The notes under the pieces are model-generated. The model searched no databases and was not told the DNA's origin. It saw only the letters and a program-made list of their open reading frames with translations. Both the position numbers and the translations under genes were made by a program. From Xanthomonas sp. AM6 (GTDB lineage Bacteria > Pseudomonadota > Gammaproteobacteria > Xanthomonadales > Xanthomonadaceae): 64,000 nt of DNA. The stretch is from assembly GCF_025665335.1 (NCBI RefSeq), contig NZ_CP106869.1, positions 3,250,501-3,314,500 of the forward strand. The letters are read 5' to 3'. Shown here one piece after another: positions 26,657-35,336 of this stretch (within the stretch, counting starts at the first letter, position 1; every line of letters begins with the position of its first letter).

Positions 26657-26750
26657 GGACTCGGGACTCGGGACTCGGGACTCGGGACTCGGGACTCGGG
26701 ACTCGGGACTCGGGACTCGGGACTCGGGACTCGGGACTCGGGACTCGGGA
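26657..26750 (-). repeat. Perfect heptamer tandem repeat (13 x GGACTCG) in the recO leader
   Basis: Thirteen uninterrupted copies of GGACTCG (plus strand) run from 26657 to 26747, followed by a partial GGA. On the coding strand this is CGAGTCC repeated up to nine bases before the recO ATG. Seven is not a multiple of three, and the repeat has no stop in any of the three recO-strand frames. Gain or loss of a unit would therefore shift any frame entering from upstream. Confidence 0.95.
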
Positions 26751-26857
26751 CGGCAGGATGATGTGCCAGGGCAAACCGCCGTCAAGCGATTTGGCGCAAA
26801 AAAGTACCGCTCATTTCAGGAAGAGCGGTCGCCCCGAACGACTTGGCATGCCGCTTT

Positions 26858-26920
26858 TGTGGGAGGGGCTTCAGCCCCGACCCCTCAGCGGCAACGCGTC
26901 GGGGCTGAAGCCCCTCCCAC
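26858..26920. repeat. Inverted REP pair
   Basis: TGTGGGAGGGGCTTCAGCCC at 26858 faces GTCGGGGCTGAAGCCCCTCC ending at 26920, separated by 16 bases. Each arm is itself a hairpin (GGGGC-TTCA-GCCCC) and the two arms can pair with each other. This is the BIME-like arrangement seen for REP elements. Confidence 0.9.
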
Positions 26921-26969
26921 GAAGGCAACACACCCGCGAAAATCCCGAATCCCGAATCCCGAATCCCGG

Positions 26970-27872
26970 CTACTCTCCGTAGCCGAACGCCTTCAGCGCC
27001 GCCTCGTCGTCCGACCAGCCCTCGCGCACGCGGACCCAGGTCTCCAGGAACACCTTGGCGCCGAACAGGCGCTCCATCTGCTGCCGGGCCTTGGCGCCGA
27101 TGTCCTTCAGGCGGGTGCCGCCCTTGCCGATCACGATCGCCTTCTGGCCTTCGCGCTCGACCCAGATCACCGCGCCGATGCGCAGCAGCGCGCCGTCCTC
27201 GGCGAAGCGCTCGATCTCCACCGTGGTCGCGTACGGCAGTTCCTCGCCGAGCTGGCGCATCAGCTGCTCGCGCACCAGTTCGCCGGCCAGGAAGCGCTGG
27301 CTGCGGTCGGTGATCTCGTCCTCGCCGAACATCGCCGGGGCTTCCGGCACCAGCGCCAGCAGGTCGCGCACCAGCGCCTCCAGGCCCTTGCGCTTGAGCG
27401 CGGAGATCGGATGCACCGCGGCGAAGCTGCGGCCCTCGCTGACCTGCTGCAGGAACGGCAGCAGCGCGGTCTTGTCCTTGAGCCGGTCGACCTTGTTCAC
27501 CACCAGCACCACCGGGATGCCCGAATCGCTGAGCACGTTGAACGCCAGCGTGTCCTCCTCGTCCCAGCGCCCGGCCTCGATCACCAGCAGGCCGGCGTCC
27601 ACGCCCTCCAGCGAGCCGCGCGCGGCGCGGTTCATGACCCGGTTCATCGCGCGCTTCTGCTCGCGGTGCAGGCCGGGGGTGTCGACCAGCACCAGTTGCC
27701 CTTCCGGGAAGCTGGCGATGCCCAGCAGCCGGTGCCGGGTGGTCTGCGGCCGGTTGGAGACGATGCTGACCTTGGCGCCCACCAGGGCGTTGGTCAGGGT
27801 GGACTTGCCCACGTTGGGGCGGCCGATCACGGCCACGCTGCCGCTGCGGTAGGGGGGCGCTTGCTCGTTCAC
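26970..27872 (-). CDS. era: GTPase Era
   Basis: A 300-residue GTPase for 16S rRNA maturation and 30S assembly. G1 is [10 protein letters not shown]3 is DTPGLH and G4 is NKVD. The C-terminal KH domain carries [16 protein letters not shown]. The GTG start at 27872 overlaps the rnc stop (GTGA), so both are translationally coupled. The stop is followed after two bases by a GGGATTC heptamer tract (TAG-CC-GGGATT). Confidence 0.95.
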   Translation of the reverse strand: MNEQAPPYRSGSVAVIGRPNVGKSTLTNALVGAKVSIVSNRPQTTRHRLLGIASFPEGQLVLVDTPGLHREQKRAMNRVMNRAARGSLEGVDAGLLVIEAGRWDEEDTLAFNVLSDSGIPVVLVVNKVDRLKDKTALLPFLQQVSEGRSFAAVHPISALKRKGLEALVRDLLALVPEAPAMFGEDEITDRSQRFLAGELVREQLMRQLGEELPYATTVEIERFAEDGALLRIGAVIWVEREGQKAIVIGKGGTRLKDIGAKARQQMERLFGAKVFLETWVRVREGWSDDEAALKAFGYGE

Positions 27873-28549
27873 TTGCTCGAATCCAGTTGCTCGATGGCGG
27901 CGGCGGCGGCCTGTTGTTCGGCCAGCCGTCGCGAGGTGCCCTCGCCCTCGGTGACGAGGGCAGGCTCGGCGAGTACGCAGCGTACCCGGAATAGCTTGGC
28001 GTGGTCGTCGCCGGTTTCGCTGATCAGTTCGTAGGCCGGCAGGGACCGCTGGCGCGCCTGCAGCCATTCCTGCAGGCGGGTCTTGGCGTCCTTCTCGGCC
28101 TTGCCCACCGGCAGTGCGGCCAGCGCCGTCTCGAACCAGGGCAGGATCACCGCACGGCAGGCCTCGAACCCGGCGTCCAGGTAGATCGCCGCGACCACCG
28201 CCTCGACCGCGTCGGCCAGGATCGAATCGCGGCGATGCCCGCCGGACTTCATCTCGCCCGGCCCCAGGGTCAGCCGTTCGCCCAGCTCCAGCTGGCGGCC
28301 GATGCTGGCCAGCGAGGCCTCGCGCACCAGCTCGGCGCGGGCGCGGGTCAGCGCGCCCTCGTCGGCCTTGGGCCAGCGCCGGTACAGCGCCTCGGCGATC
28401 AGCTGGTTGACGATGCTGTCGCCGAGGAATTCCAGCCGCTCGTTGTGCGGCGCGCCGGCGCTGCGATGGGTCAGCGCCTGCGCCAGCAGCTGCGGGTCGG
28501 CGAAGCGGTGACCGATGCGGTCGCCGCGCAGGATCGTTTTACTCGCCAC
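27869..28549 (-). CDS. rnc: Ribonuclease III
   Basis: A 226-residue RNase III. The signature [21 protein letters not shown] carries the catalytic acidic residues, [15 protein letters not shown] follows, and a double-stranded RNA-binding domain ends the protein ([11 protein letters not shown]...[17 protein letters not shown]). It processes rRNA and regulatory RNAs. The GTG start at 28549 lies inside the last codons of the DUF4845 gene (11-base overlap). It is coupled to era by GTGA. Confidence 0.95.
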   Translation of the reverse strand: MASKTILRGDRIGHRFADPQLLAQALTHRSAGAPHNERLEFLGDSIVNQLIAEALYRRWPKADEGALTRARAELVREASLASIGRQLELGERLTLGPGEMKSGGHRRDSILADAVEAVVAAIYLDAGFEACRAVILPWFETALAALPVGKAEKDAKTRLQEWLQARQRSLPAYELISETGDDHAKLFRVRCVLAEPALVTEGEGTSRRLAEQQAAAAAIEQLDSSK

Positions 28550-28916
28550 CGCGCGTCGTCAGGTCCTGGGTGATGTCGAACTTGCCGACCACGTCCAGGT
28601 TGGCGACCAGCGGCTTGCGCACCTCATAGGCCACGTGCATCTTCCAGCCCGAATCCATGCGTTCGAACTTGACGTCGTCCGGCGTCACGTTGTCGGAGTT
28701 GTTGATGTCCAGGCGGCGGAACAGCAGCATCTTCGCCTGCGCCGGATCCATGTCGGCGCTGCCCGGCTCGGCGGCCAGGCCCTTCATCGCCGAGCGCACC
28801 GCGTAGTATTCCATGTACATCGGGAACAGCTTCATGCCGATGTAGGCGAAGAATCCGACCACCGCCAGCACGATCACGAACGACGTCAACGTCATGCCAC
28901 TTTGCTTGTGCTTCAT
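28539..28916 (-). CDS. DUF4845 small membrane protein
   Basis: A 125-residue protein with one N-terminal transmembrane helix ([24 protein letters not shown]) preceded by a short basic tip (MKHKQSG), giving a pilin-like look. A small soluble domain of about 95 residues follows ([16 protein letters not shown]...DLTTRGGE). DUF4845 proteins regularly sit between lepB and rnc in gamma- and betaproteobacteria; their function is unknown. It overlaps rnc, so co-translation is likely. Confidence 0.88.
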   Translation of the reverse strand: MKHKQSGMTLTSFVIVLAVVGFFAYIGMKLFPMYMEYYAVRSAMKGLAAEPGSADMDPAQAKMLLFRRLDINNSDNVTPDDVKFERMDSGWKMHVAYEVRKPLVANLDVVGKFDITQDLTTRGGE

Positions 28917-28939
28917 CGCGTTTCCCCTCACGCCAGAAA

Positions 28940-29740
28940 TCACTGGATGCCGGTCCCGATCCGCGAGGGATCGAAACTGCCGCTGCAGAACCACCCTTCG
29001 CAATTGAGCCAGACCAGGAACGCCTTGCCGCGCAGGTTCTCCTCGGGCAGGAAGTGGGTCTGGGTCCAGAAGCGGCTGTCCTCGCTATTGTCGCGATTAT
29101 CGCCCATCACGAAATACTGCCCCGCCGGCACCACCCAATCGCCCTGGCCGGCCGGATTGTTGCGGTCCACCCACTCCAGTTCGGTGTGGGTGCGGCCCGG
29201 CAGGTATTCGGTGAGCAGGGTGGCGCCGGTCATCTCCGCGCCCTTGCCCTTGCCCACGTACTCGCCGCGGACCTGGTACTTCATCGGCGTGCCGTTGATG
29301 TACAGGGTATCGCCGTGGAAGCCGATGCGGTCGCCGGGCAGGCCGATGACGCGCTTGATCCAGTTCTCGTCCGGCTTGTGCGGCGGCTTGAACACCACCA
29401 CGTCGCCGCGCTTGGGCTCGCCGGTCGGGATCACCTTCTGGTTGGTGATCGGCAGGCGGAAGCCGTAGGCGAACTTGTTGACCAGGATGAAATCGCCGAC
29501 CAGCAGGTTGGGCATCATCGAGCTGGACGGGATCTTGTACGGCTCGGCGATGAAGCTGCGCAGGATCAGCACCACCGCCAGCACCGGGAAGAACGCCCGC
29601 GAGTAATCGACCAGCACCGGCTCGGTGTCCAGCAAGCCGGCGCGCGCGGCGCGGCGCTTGGCGAAGAACAGCTTGTCCAGCAACCAGATGATGCCGGTGG
29701 CGAAGGTCAGGACCACCAGCGCGATTTCAAACCATTTCAT
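28940..29740 (-). CDS. lepB: Signal peptidase I
   Basis: A 266-residue inner-membrane signal peptidase. Two N-terminal membrane segments (about 3-24 and 48-64) lead to the catalytic periplasmic domain with nucleophile Ser74 (IPSSSMMPNLL) and general base Lys118 (GDVVVFKPP). It also has the conserved boxes VIGLPGD and YFVMGDNRDNSEDSR. It cleaves signal peptides of exported proteins, including the lipobox-free ones here. It lies downstream of lepA across a repeat bracket, with AAGGAA before the ATG. Confidence 0.95.
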   Translation of the reverse strand: MKWFEIALVVLTFATGIIWLLDKLFFAKRRAARAGLLDTEPVLVDYSRAFFPVLAVVLILRSFIAEPYKIPSSSMMPNLLVGDFILVNKFAYGFRLPITNQKVIPTGEPKRGDVVVFKPPHKPDENWIKRVIGLPGDRIGFHGDTLYINGTPMKYQVRGEYVGKGKGAEMTGATLLTEYLPGRTHTELEWVDRNNPAGQGDWVVPAGQYFVMGDNRDNSEDSRFWTQTHFLPEENLRGKAFLVWLNCEGWFCSGSFDPSRIGTGIQ

Positions 29741-29852
29741 TCGTGTTCCTTCGGAACGGGATTCGGGATTGGGGATGAAGGGATTCGACAGAGCGGGACG
29801 TCGGACAGGCTTGCGCGCTTGCCAATCCCCAAACCCGAATCCCCAATCCCGG
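29741..29852 (-). repeat. GGGATT/AATCCC bracket between lepA and lepB
   Basis: After the lepA stop (TAG-CC-GGGATT) come GGGATTGGGGATTCGGG copies. A variable core follows, then the inverted arm AATCCCTTCATCCCCAATCC and CGAATCCCG, just before the lepB ribosome-binding site. The two arms are complementary and may form a long imperfect stem in the lepA-lepB transcript. Confidence 0.78.
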
Positions 29853-31658
29853 CTACTTGTCCATCTGCAGCACAGCCAGGAAGGCTTCCTGCGGGATCTC
29901 CACGCGGCCGACCTGCTTCATGCGCTTCTTGCCTTCCTTCTGCTTTTCCAGAAGCTTCTTCTTGCGCGACACGTCGCCACCATAACATTTGGCCAGCACG
30001 TTCTTGCGCATCGCCTTGACCGTGCTGCGCGAGATGATCTGCGAGCCGACCGCGGCCTGGATCGCCACGTCGAACATCTGCCGCGGGATCAGGTCCTTCA
30101 TCTTCTCGCACAGCTCGCGGCCGCGCCGGTCGGCATGGCTGCGGTGCACGATGATCGACAGCGCATCGACCTTGTCGCCGTTGATCAGCGTGTCCACGCG
30201 CACGAACGGGCCGGCCTCGAAGCGCAGGAAGTGGTAGTCCAGCGAGGCGTAGCCGCGCGACACCGACTTGAGCTTGTCGAAGAAGTCCAGCACCACCTCG
30301 GCCATCGGCAGCTCGTAGCTGATCTGCACCTGGCTGCCCAGGTAGTTGATGCCGATCTGGCTGCCGCGTTTTTCCTCGCACAGGGTGATGATGTTGCCGA
30401 CGTAGTCCGGCGGGGTGAGGATGTTGGCGCGGATGATCGGCTCGCGGATCTCCTCCACGTTGTTCAGCGGCGGCAGCTTGGACGGGTTGTCCATCGGGAT
30501 CACGCTGCCGTCGGTCTTGAGCACCTCGTAGACCACGGTCGGCGCGGTCGAGATCAGGTTGAGGTTGTACTCGCGCTCCAGCCGCTCCTGCACGATCTCC
30601 ATGTGCAGCATGCCGAGGAAGCCGCAGCGGAAGCCGAAGCCCATCGCCTCGGAACTCTCCGGCTCGAAGCGCAGCGCCGCGTCGTTGAGGCGCAGCTTGT
30701 CCAGCGCCTCGCGCAGGTCCGGGTAGTCCTCGGCGTCGACCGGGAACAGGCCGGCGAACACGCGCGGCTGCATTTCCTGGAAGCCGGGCAGCGCGTGCGG
30801 CGCCGGGTCGGCGGCCAGGGTCAGGGTGTCGCCGACCGGCGCGCCGTGCACGTCCTTGATCGAGGCGTTGATCCAGCCCACTTCGCCGGCGCCCAGCGCG
30901 GGCAGTTCCTTGCGCTTGGGGGTGAACACGCCGACCTTGTCGACCAGGTGGGTGCGGCCGGTGGACATCACCAGGATCTTGCTGCCCGGCTTGATCTCGC
31001 CCTGCATCACCCGTACCAGCGAGACCACGCCCAGGTAGTTGTCGAACCACGAGTCGATGATCAGCGCCTGCAGCTTGTCGGTGTCGCGCGGCTTGGGCGG
31101 CGGGATGCGATGCACGATCGCCTCCAGCACCAGGTCCACGTTGAGCCCGGTCTTGGCGCTGACCGCCACCGCGTCCTCGGCGTCGATGCCGATCACCGCC
31201 TCGATCTCGGCCTTGGCGCGGGCGATGTCGGCGGTGGGCAGGTCGATCTTGTTGAGCACCGGCACCACTTCCAGGCCCTGCTCCACCGCGGTGTAGCAGT
31301 TGGCCACCGACTGCGCTTCCACGCCCTGCGCGGCGTCGACCACCAGCAGCGCGCCCTCGCAGGCGGCCAGCGAGCGGCTGACCTCGTAGCTGAAGTCGAC
31401 GTGGCCGGGGGTGTCGATGAAGTTCAGGTGGTAGACCTGCCCGTCCTTGGCCGTGTACGGCAGGGACACCGACTGGGCCTTGATGGTGATGCCGCGCTCG
31501 CGCTCGATCGGGTTGGAGTCGAGCACCTGCGCTTCCATCTCGCGCGCCTGCAGGCCGCCACAGAGCTGGATGATGCGATCGGCCAGGGTCGATTTGCCGT
31601 GGTCGACGTGGGCGATGATGGAGAAATTGCGGATGTTCCGCATCGAATCAGAGGACAT
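29853..31658 (-). CDS. lepA: Elongation factor 4 (LepA)
   Basis: A 601-residue translational GTPase with G1 [10 protein letters not shown]3 DTPGHVDF and G4 NKIDLP. The EF-G-like domains and the LepA-specific C-terminal domain follow ([33 protein letters not shown]). Length matches the ~600 residues of the family. It acts on ribosomes in initiation or back-translocation. The start at 31658 gives [15 protein letters not shown]; the internal ATG at 31643 is also possible. It heads the order lepA-lepB-DUF4845-rnc-era-recO. Confidence 0.95.
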   Translation of the reverse strand: MSSDSMRNIRNFSIIAHVDHGKSTLADRIIQLCGGLQAREMEAQVLDSNPIERERGITIKAQSVSLPYTAKDGQVYHLNFIDTPGHVDFSYEVSRSLAACEGALLVVDAAQGVEAQSVANCYTAVEQGLEVVPVLNKIDLPTADIARAKAEIEAVIGIDAEDAVAVSAKTGLNVDLVLEAIVHRIPPPKPRDTDKLQALIIDSWFDNYLGVVSLVRVMQGEIKPGSKILVMSTGRTHLVDKVGVFTPKRKELPALGAGEVGWINASIKDVHGAPVGDTLTLAADPAPHALPGFQEMQPRVFAGLFPVDAEDYPDLREALDKLRLNDAALRFEPESSEAMGFGFRCGFLGMLHMEIVQERLEREYNLNLISTAPTVVYEVLKTDGSVIPMDNPSKLPPLNNVEEIREPIIRANILTPPDYVGNIITLCEEKRGSQIGINYLGSQVQISYELPMAEVVLDFFDKLKSVSRGYASLDYHFLRFEAGPFVRVDTLINGDKVDALSIIVHRSHADRRGRELCEKMKDLIPRQMFDVAIQAAVGSQIISRSTVKAMRKNVLAKCYGGDVSRKKKLLEKQKEGKKRMKQVGRVEIPQEAFLAVLQMDK

Positions 31659-31791
31659 GAGGTGGGCGGCGGCCAGGACCGTCGTCAGGATAACGGGCCA
31701 TTATCGCATGCCCGGGGCGGAGCGGACGCCCGGCCCGGGCTGGCGCTCCGACGCGCCGGCATGGCCGCGCCGCCGGGCAGGAAAACCCAAT

Positions 31792-31831
31792 GAAATCAAA
31801 GACGGCCAGCGAACCGGGTTCGCTGACCGTC
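31792..31831 (-). terminator. Terminator of the rpoE-rseA-degP operon
   Basis: On the minus strand the hairpin GACGGTCAGCGAA-cccgg-TTCGCTGGCCGTC has 12 pairs and one mismatch. It is followed by TTTGATTT. It begins 26 bases after the degP stop and closes the operon before lepA. Confidence 0.82.
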
Positions 31832-31856
31832 GTGTGTGCGCGACTGGCTGGGCCGC

Positions 31857-33413
31857 TCAGTCGACGCTGATCGCGACGAACTGGCTGGCCGGGCTGCCCG
31901 GCGCGCGCACCAGCAGCATCACCACGTCGCCCTTCTTCGCCCCGGCGGTCAGTTTCTGGAACTGCGCCGCGCTGGACACCGGGGTGCGCCCGACCTGCAG
32001 CACGATCATGCCCGGGCGCAGCTGCGATTTGCTCGCCACCGCGCGGCTCACCTGCGCCACCTGCACGCCCTCGTCGGCGCGCAGCCCGAGCTTCTGCCGC
32101 ACCGGCGCCGGGATCTCCTCCACGCTGATGCCCAGCGCGCTGCTCTCGGCGGCCTGCGGCGCGGGAGCGGCGCCGCCGCGGCCCGGCAGCTGCTGGCCCA
32201 TGGCCACGCCGTCGTCGCTGAGCTCGCTCAGGGTCACGCTGATGTCGCGCGGCTTGCCGTCGCGGATCACGGTGACGCGCGCCTTGCTGCCCGGCGGCAG
32301 CATGCCCACCAGCGGCGGCAGGTCCTCGCGCGTGTTGATCTTCTGCCCGTTGAAGGCAACGATGAAGTCGCCCGGCTCGATCCCTGCCCTGGCCGCGCCG
32401 CTGCCCGGCTGCACGCCGTTGACCAGCGCGCCGCGGGTGTCGGCCAGGCCCAGGCCCTTGGCCTCCACGTCGCTGATGTTCGGCTGCATGGTCACCCCGA
32501 GCATGCCGCGGCTGACCTTGCCGGTCTTCTTGATCTGCTCGACCGCGCTCATCGCCAGGTCGATCGGGATCGCGAAGCTGATGCCCATGTAGCCGCCGGA
32601 CGCGGAGAAGATCTGCGAGTTGATGCCGACCACCTCGCCGCGGGTGTTGAGCAGCGGGCCGCCGGAATTGCCCTGGTTGATCGCCACGTCGGTCTGGATG
32701 AACGGCACGTAGCGCTGGTCGGCGTACGGGTTGCTGCGCCCGGTGGCGCTGACGATGCCGGCGGTGACCGAGTGGTCCAGGCCGAACGGCGAGCCGATCG
32801 CCACCACCCACTGCCCGGGCTTGAGCGTGTTGGAATCGCCCACGCGCACGGTCGGCAGGTTCCTGCCGTCGATCTTCAGCAGGGCCACGTCGTACTGCTG
32901 GTCGCTGCCGACCACCTTGGCGGTGAACTCGCGGCGGTCGGTCAGCTTGACCTTGACCTCGCTGGCGCCGTCGACCACGTGGTGGTTGGTCAGCACGTAG
33001 CCGTCGGCCGAGATGATGAAGCCCGAGCCCATCGAGCGGCCGCCGGGAGTGCCGTCGTCGTCGTCCGGCCCCTGGCCCGGCCTGCCGGGCATGCCCGGTT
33101 GGCCGGGCATGCCATCCGGCCCGAAGAAGCGGCGGAAGAACTCGGGGATCTGCTCGTCGTCGGGCATGCCGCCGCCGCGCGCGGCCGCGGCCTTGCGGCT
33201 GATCGTGGTCTCGACGTTGACCACGCCCGGCCCGACCTGCTCGACCAGGTTGGTGAAATCGGGCAGGCCGGCGACCAGCTGCGGCGCGGGCGCCGCGCGC
33301 GCGGCCGGCGGCGCGGCGGCGGGCGCGGCCGACTCCGGCTGCTGCGCGCAGGCGGCCAGCGGCAAGGTCAGGGCCAACACGCCCAGCAGATGGTGGCGGA
33401 TACGGTGAGTCAT
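31857..33413 (-). CDS. degP: DegP/MucD-type periplasmic serine protease with a lipobox
   Basis: A 518-residue HtrA-family Do protease-chaperone. The triad is His145 (TNHHVVD), Asp175 (QYDVALLKID) and Ser250 (GNSGGPL), followed by two PDZ domains (about 295-385 and 415-505). A Gly/Pro/Asp-rich loop at about 98-125 is the flexible LA loop. The signal MTHRIRHHLLGVLALTLPLAAC ends in a lipobox (LAAC, Cys22), so the enzyme may be lipid-anchored rather than soluble. It degrades misfolded envelope proteins. It is third in the rpoE-rseA-degP operon, about 100 bases after rseA. Confidence 0.93.
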   Translation of the reverse strand: MTHRIRHHLLGVLALTLPLAACAQQPESAAPAAAPPAARAAPAPQLVAGLPDFTNLVEQVGPGVVNVETTISRKAAAARGGGMPDDEQIPEFFRRFFGPDGMPGQPGMPGRPGQGPDDDDGTPGGRSMGSGFIISADGYVLTNHHVVDGASEVKVKLTDRREFTAKVVGSDQQYDVALLKIDGRNLPTVRVGDSNTLKPGQWVVAIGSPFGLDHSVTAGIVSATGRSNPYADQRYVPFIQTDVAINQGNSGGPLLNTRGEVVGINSQIFSASGGYMGISFAIPIDLAMSAVEQIKKTGKVSRGMLGVTMQPNISDVEAKGLGLADTRGALVNGVQPGSGAARAGIEPGDFIVAFNGQKINTREDLPPLVGMLPPGSKARVTVIRDGKPRDISVTLSELSDDGVAMGQQLPGRGGAAPAPQAAESSALGISVEEIPAPVRQKLGLRADEGVQVAQVSRAVASKSQLRPGMIVLQVGRTPVSSAAQFQKLTAGAKKGDVVMLLVRAPGSPASQFVAISVD

Positions 33414-33513
33414 CGGACGCGAGCCTCCGGTTCGGGAAAGGGAAGGAAAACCGCGGCGGGGCCGCGGGCGCCGCGCGCCGGAGCGAAGCACGCGCTTCGG
33501 CCGGCGCCTGGCT

Positions 33514-34482
33514 TCAAGGTTGCTGCGGCGACGGCGACGCCGCCGCATCGGCCGGCAAGCGCGGCTCGAACGGGTAGAACGCCGCCGCTGCACCCTGGCG
33601 CGGGAAACTGGCGGTGAACTCGCCGCTGGACGCGGCCGGCGCCAGCGCCGAGCGCGGCCACGGCCGCGCCTGCAGCGGCGCCGCCTGGTGCGCGAACGGA
33701 TCGCCGGCGCGCTGCTGCGCGACCACCGGCCCCGCCGCCGTGGCAGTGAGCGGCAACGCGGGCGTCGGCCGCGGCGGCAGGGCGGCGGCGATCGCGCGCG
33801 CCGGTTCGGCGGCACGCGCGGCGCTGCTGCGCGCGGCCTGCTGGGTGCGGGTCGCGCCGCGGCGGGCGGCGGCGTCCTGGCGCCGGTTCGCGGCGATGGC
33901 CACTGCCGGCGCCGCGGCGACCGCTGCGCCGAGGTCGCCCTGCGGGTCGGCCGGTGTCGGTGTTGGCGTCGGCACCTGCGCGACAGCCGCTGGTGCCGCA
34001 GGCGCACTCGGAGCAGAAGGAGCAGAAGTGCTGCTGGCGACCTGCGTGGCGGGCGCCGCCGGCGCCGCCTCGGGCAGGCGCTCGCGGGCCACGAACAAGG
34101 CGATGGCCGCGACCGAGGCCGCCAGCGCCGCGCTGCCGCCCCAGCGCCAGGAGCGGCGGTGGCCGGCCGCAGCGCCGTCGCGCGCCGCGTCGGCGTGCTG
34201 CGCCTCGGCCGCCACCGCCTGGCGCACGCGCGCAGCGAAATCGGCCGGCGCCGGCATGCACACGCGGCCGCGCAGGATGTCGCCGCACAGCTGCCAGCGT
34301 TCGTGGCAACCGGACAGTTCCTCGTCGTGCTGCAGCCGGCGCAGCACGAAGCGCGCTTCGTCGGCCGGCAGTTCGCCGTCGATCAGCGCGGACAGCTGCT
34401 GCCGGTGGTGCAGTTCGAACTTGTCCAGCAGCGGAGCGCCGGGAGCCGGCTCGGGCTGGGGAATGGGCTTGCTATCGGTCAT
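33514..34482 (-). CDS. rseA: Anti-sigma-E factor RseA
   Basis: A 322-residue membrane anti-sigma factor. The cytoplasmic N-terminal RseA domain is visible in HHRQQLSALIDGELPADEARFVLRRLQHDEELSGCHERWQLCGDILRG. One transmembrane helix near 115-132 (GGSAALAASVAAIALFVA) follows. The long Ala/Pro-rich periplasmic part of about 190 residues has low complexity and is longer than in E. coli. It sequesters RpoE until regulated proteolysis. The start overlaps the rpoE stop by four bases, matching their stoichiometric partnership. Confidence 0.92.
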   Translation of the reverse strand: MTDSKPIPQPEPAPGAPLLDKFELHHRQQLSALIDGELPADEARFVLRRLQHDEELSGCHERWQLCGDILRGRVCMPAPADFAARVRQAVAAEAQHADAARDGAAAGHRRSWRWGGSAALAASVAAIALFVARERLPEAAPAAPATQVASSTSAPSAPSAPAAPAAVAQVPTPTPTPADPQGDLGAAVAAAPAVAIAANRRQDAAARRGATRTQQAARSSAARAAEPARAIAAALPPRPTPALPLTATAAGPVVAQQRAGDPFAHQAAPLQARPWPRSALAPAASSGEFTASFPRQGAAAAFYPFEPRLPADAAASPSPQQP

Positions 34483-35099
34483 ACGCGGTGTCGCTCACGA
34501 GTGGCGCTGTCGGTATCCAGCAGGGGACGGAGTTCGGCGTCGATGGCTTCGCGCGCACGGAAGATGCGCGAGCGCACCGTGCCGATCGGGCAACCCATCT
34601 TCTGCGCGATGTCCTCGTAGCTCATCCCGTCCACCTCGCGCAGGGTGATGGCGGTACGCAATTCTTCCGGCAACGCATTCACCGCCTTCATCACCGTCTG
34701 TTCCAGCTCCTGGCGCATCAGTTCGCGCTCGGGCGTGTCGGTGTCGCGCAGGCGCGTGCCGCTGTCGAACTGCTCGGCGTCGAGCACGTCGACGTCGTCG
34801 GTGGGCGGCCTGCGGTTGTGCGCAACCAGGTAGTTCTTGGCGGTGTTCACGGCGATACGGTGCAACCATGTGGAGAACTGGGCGTCGCCGCGGAAATTCC
34901 CTATCGCGCGGTAGGCGCGGATGAAGGTGTCCTGGGCCACGTCCTGACATTCGCTCCAGTCGGCGATGTAGCGCCCGATCAGGCCGACGATCCGGTGCTG
35001 GTACTTGCGCACCAGCACATCGAACGCCGCGCTCTCGCCGCGCTGCACGCGCCGGACCAGTTCCAGGTCCAGCTCCTGAGGTGTTTCGACATCGGCCAT
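34479..35099 (-). CDS. rpoE: RNA polymerase sigma factor RpoE
   Basis: A 206-residue ECF sigma factor of the RpoE type. Region 2 is LVRKYQHRIVGLIGRYIADWSECQDVAQDTFIRAYRAIGNFRGDAQFSTWLHRIAVNTAKNYL in outline, and region 4 contains LPEELRTAITLREVDGMSYEDIAQKMGCPIGTVRSRIFRARE. It directs envelope-stress genes. The ATG at 35099 (MADVETPQEL) fits the family; a GTG at 35111 is possible, with AGGAG too close to it. It is preceded by its own sigma-E-like promoter, indicating autoregulation. Confidence 0.94.
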   Translation of the reverse strand: MADVETPQELDLELVRRVQRGESAAFDVLVRKYQHRIVGLIGRYIADWSECQDVAQDTFIRAYRAIGNFRGDAQFSTWLHRIAVNTAKNYLVAHNRRPPTDDVDVLDAEQFDSGTRLRDTDTPERELMRQELEQTVMKAVNALPEELRTAITLREVDGMSYEDIAQKMGCPIGTVRSRIFRAREAIDAELRPLLDTDSATRERHRV

Positions 35100-35139
35100 A
35101 ACGGGCCGCACTCCTGTCAGCCCAACCTACGTCGGACCA

Positions 35140-35166
35140 TCTGACCGCCAATTCGGAAAAAAGTTC
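35140..35166 (-). promoter_or_regulatory. Sigma-E-type promoter of rpoE-rseA-degP
   Basis: On the minus strand TGAACTT (core GAACTT at 35166-35161) is followed after 16 bases by TCAGA (35144-35140). This is close to the known RpoE consensus GAACTT-N16-TCTGA. It lies about 40 bases upstream of the rpoE ATG, as expected for an autoregulated ECF operon. Confidence 0.8.
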
Positions 35167-35336
35167 AGCGTCCTCAGCGGACCGCCGCCCCACGACGTTA
35201 ACCCGCATTCCGTTAGGCTGGCGGCACGCCAGCGGTCGCCGGACCCGCGTCGCTCCCATGGATTGGGATTTGACGCAACGGAAACAACCTCTGGATGATA
35301 ACGATCTTCTCCATACACAAGCGGATGGTCCTCCCC

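Larger units (their letters stand above)
26648..26969. other. recO leader: heptamer VNTR, inverted REP pair and post-era heptamers
   Basis: The 322-base spacer between era and recO holds three things in order from era: GGGATTC copies directly after the era stop (26940-26969), a perfect inverted REP pair (26858-26920), and the heptamer array before recO (26657-26750). No gene is seen. Confidence 0.85.

Noticed and set aside
26648-26785. In-frame N-terminal extension of RecO through the heptamer array
   Set aside because: The peptide is a pure PESRVPS repeat with no RecO likeness. The ATG at 26647 gives the conserved start. It is kept only as a slippage hypothesis in the findings.
25665-26969. 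Insertion sequence remnant around recO
   Set aside because: Only short hairpins and heptamers are present; there is no transposase fragment or paired terminal repeats with target duplication.
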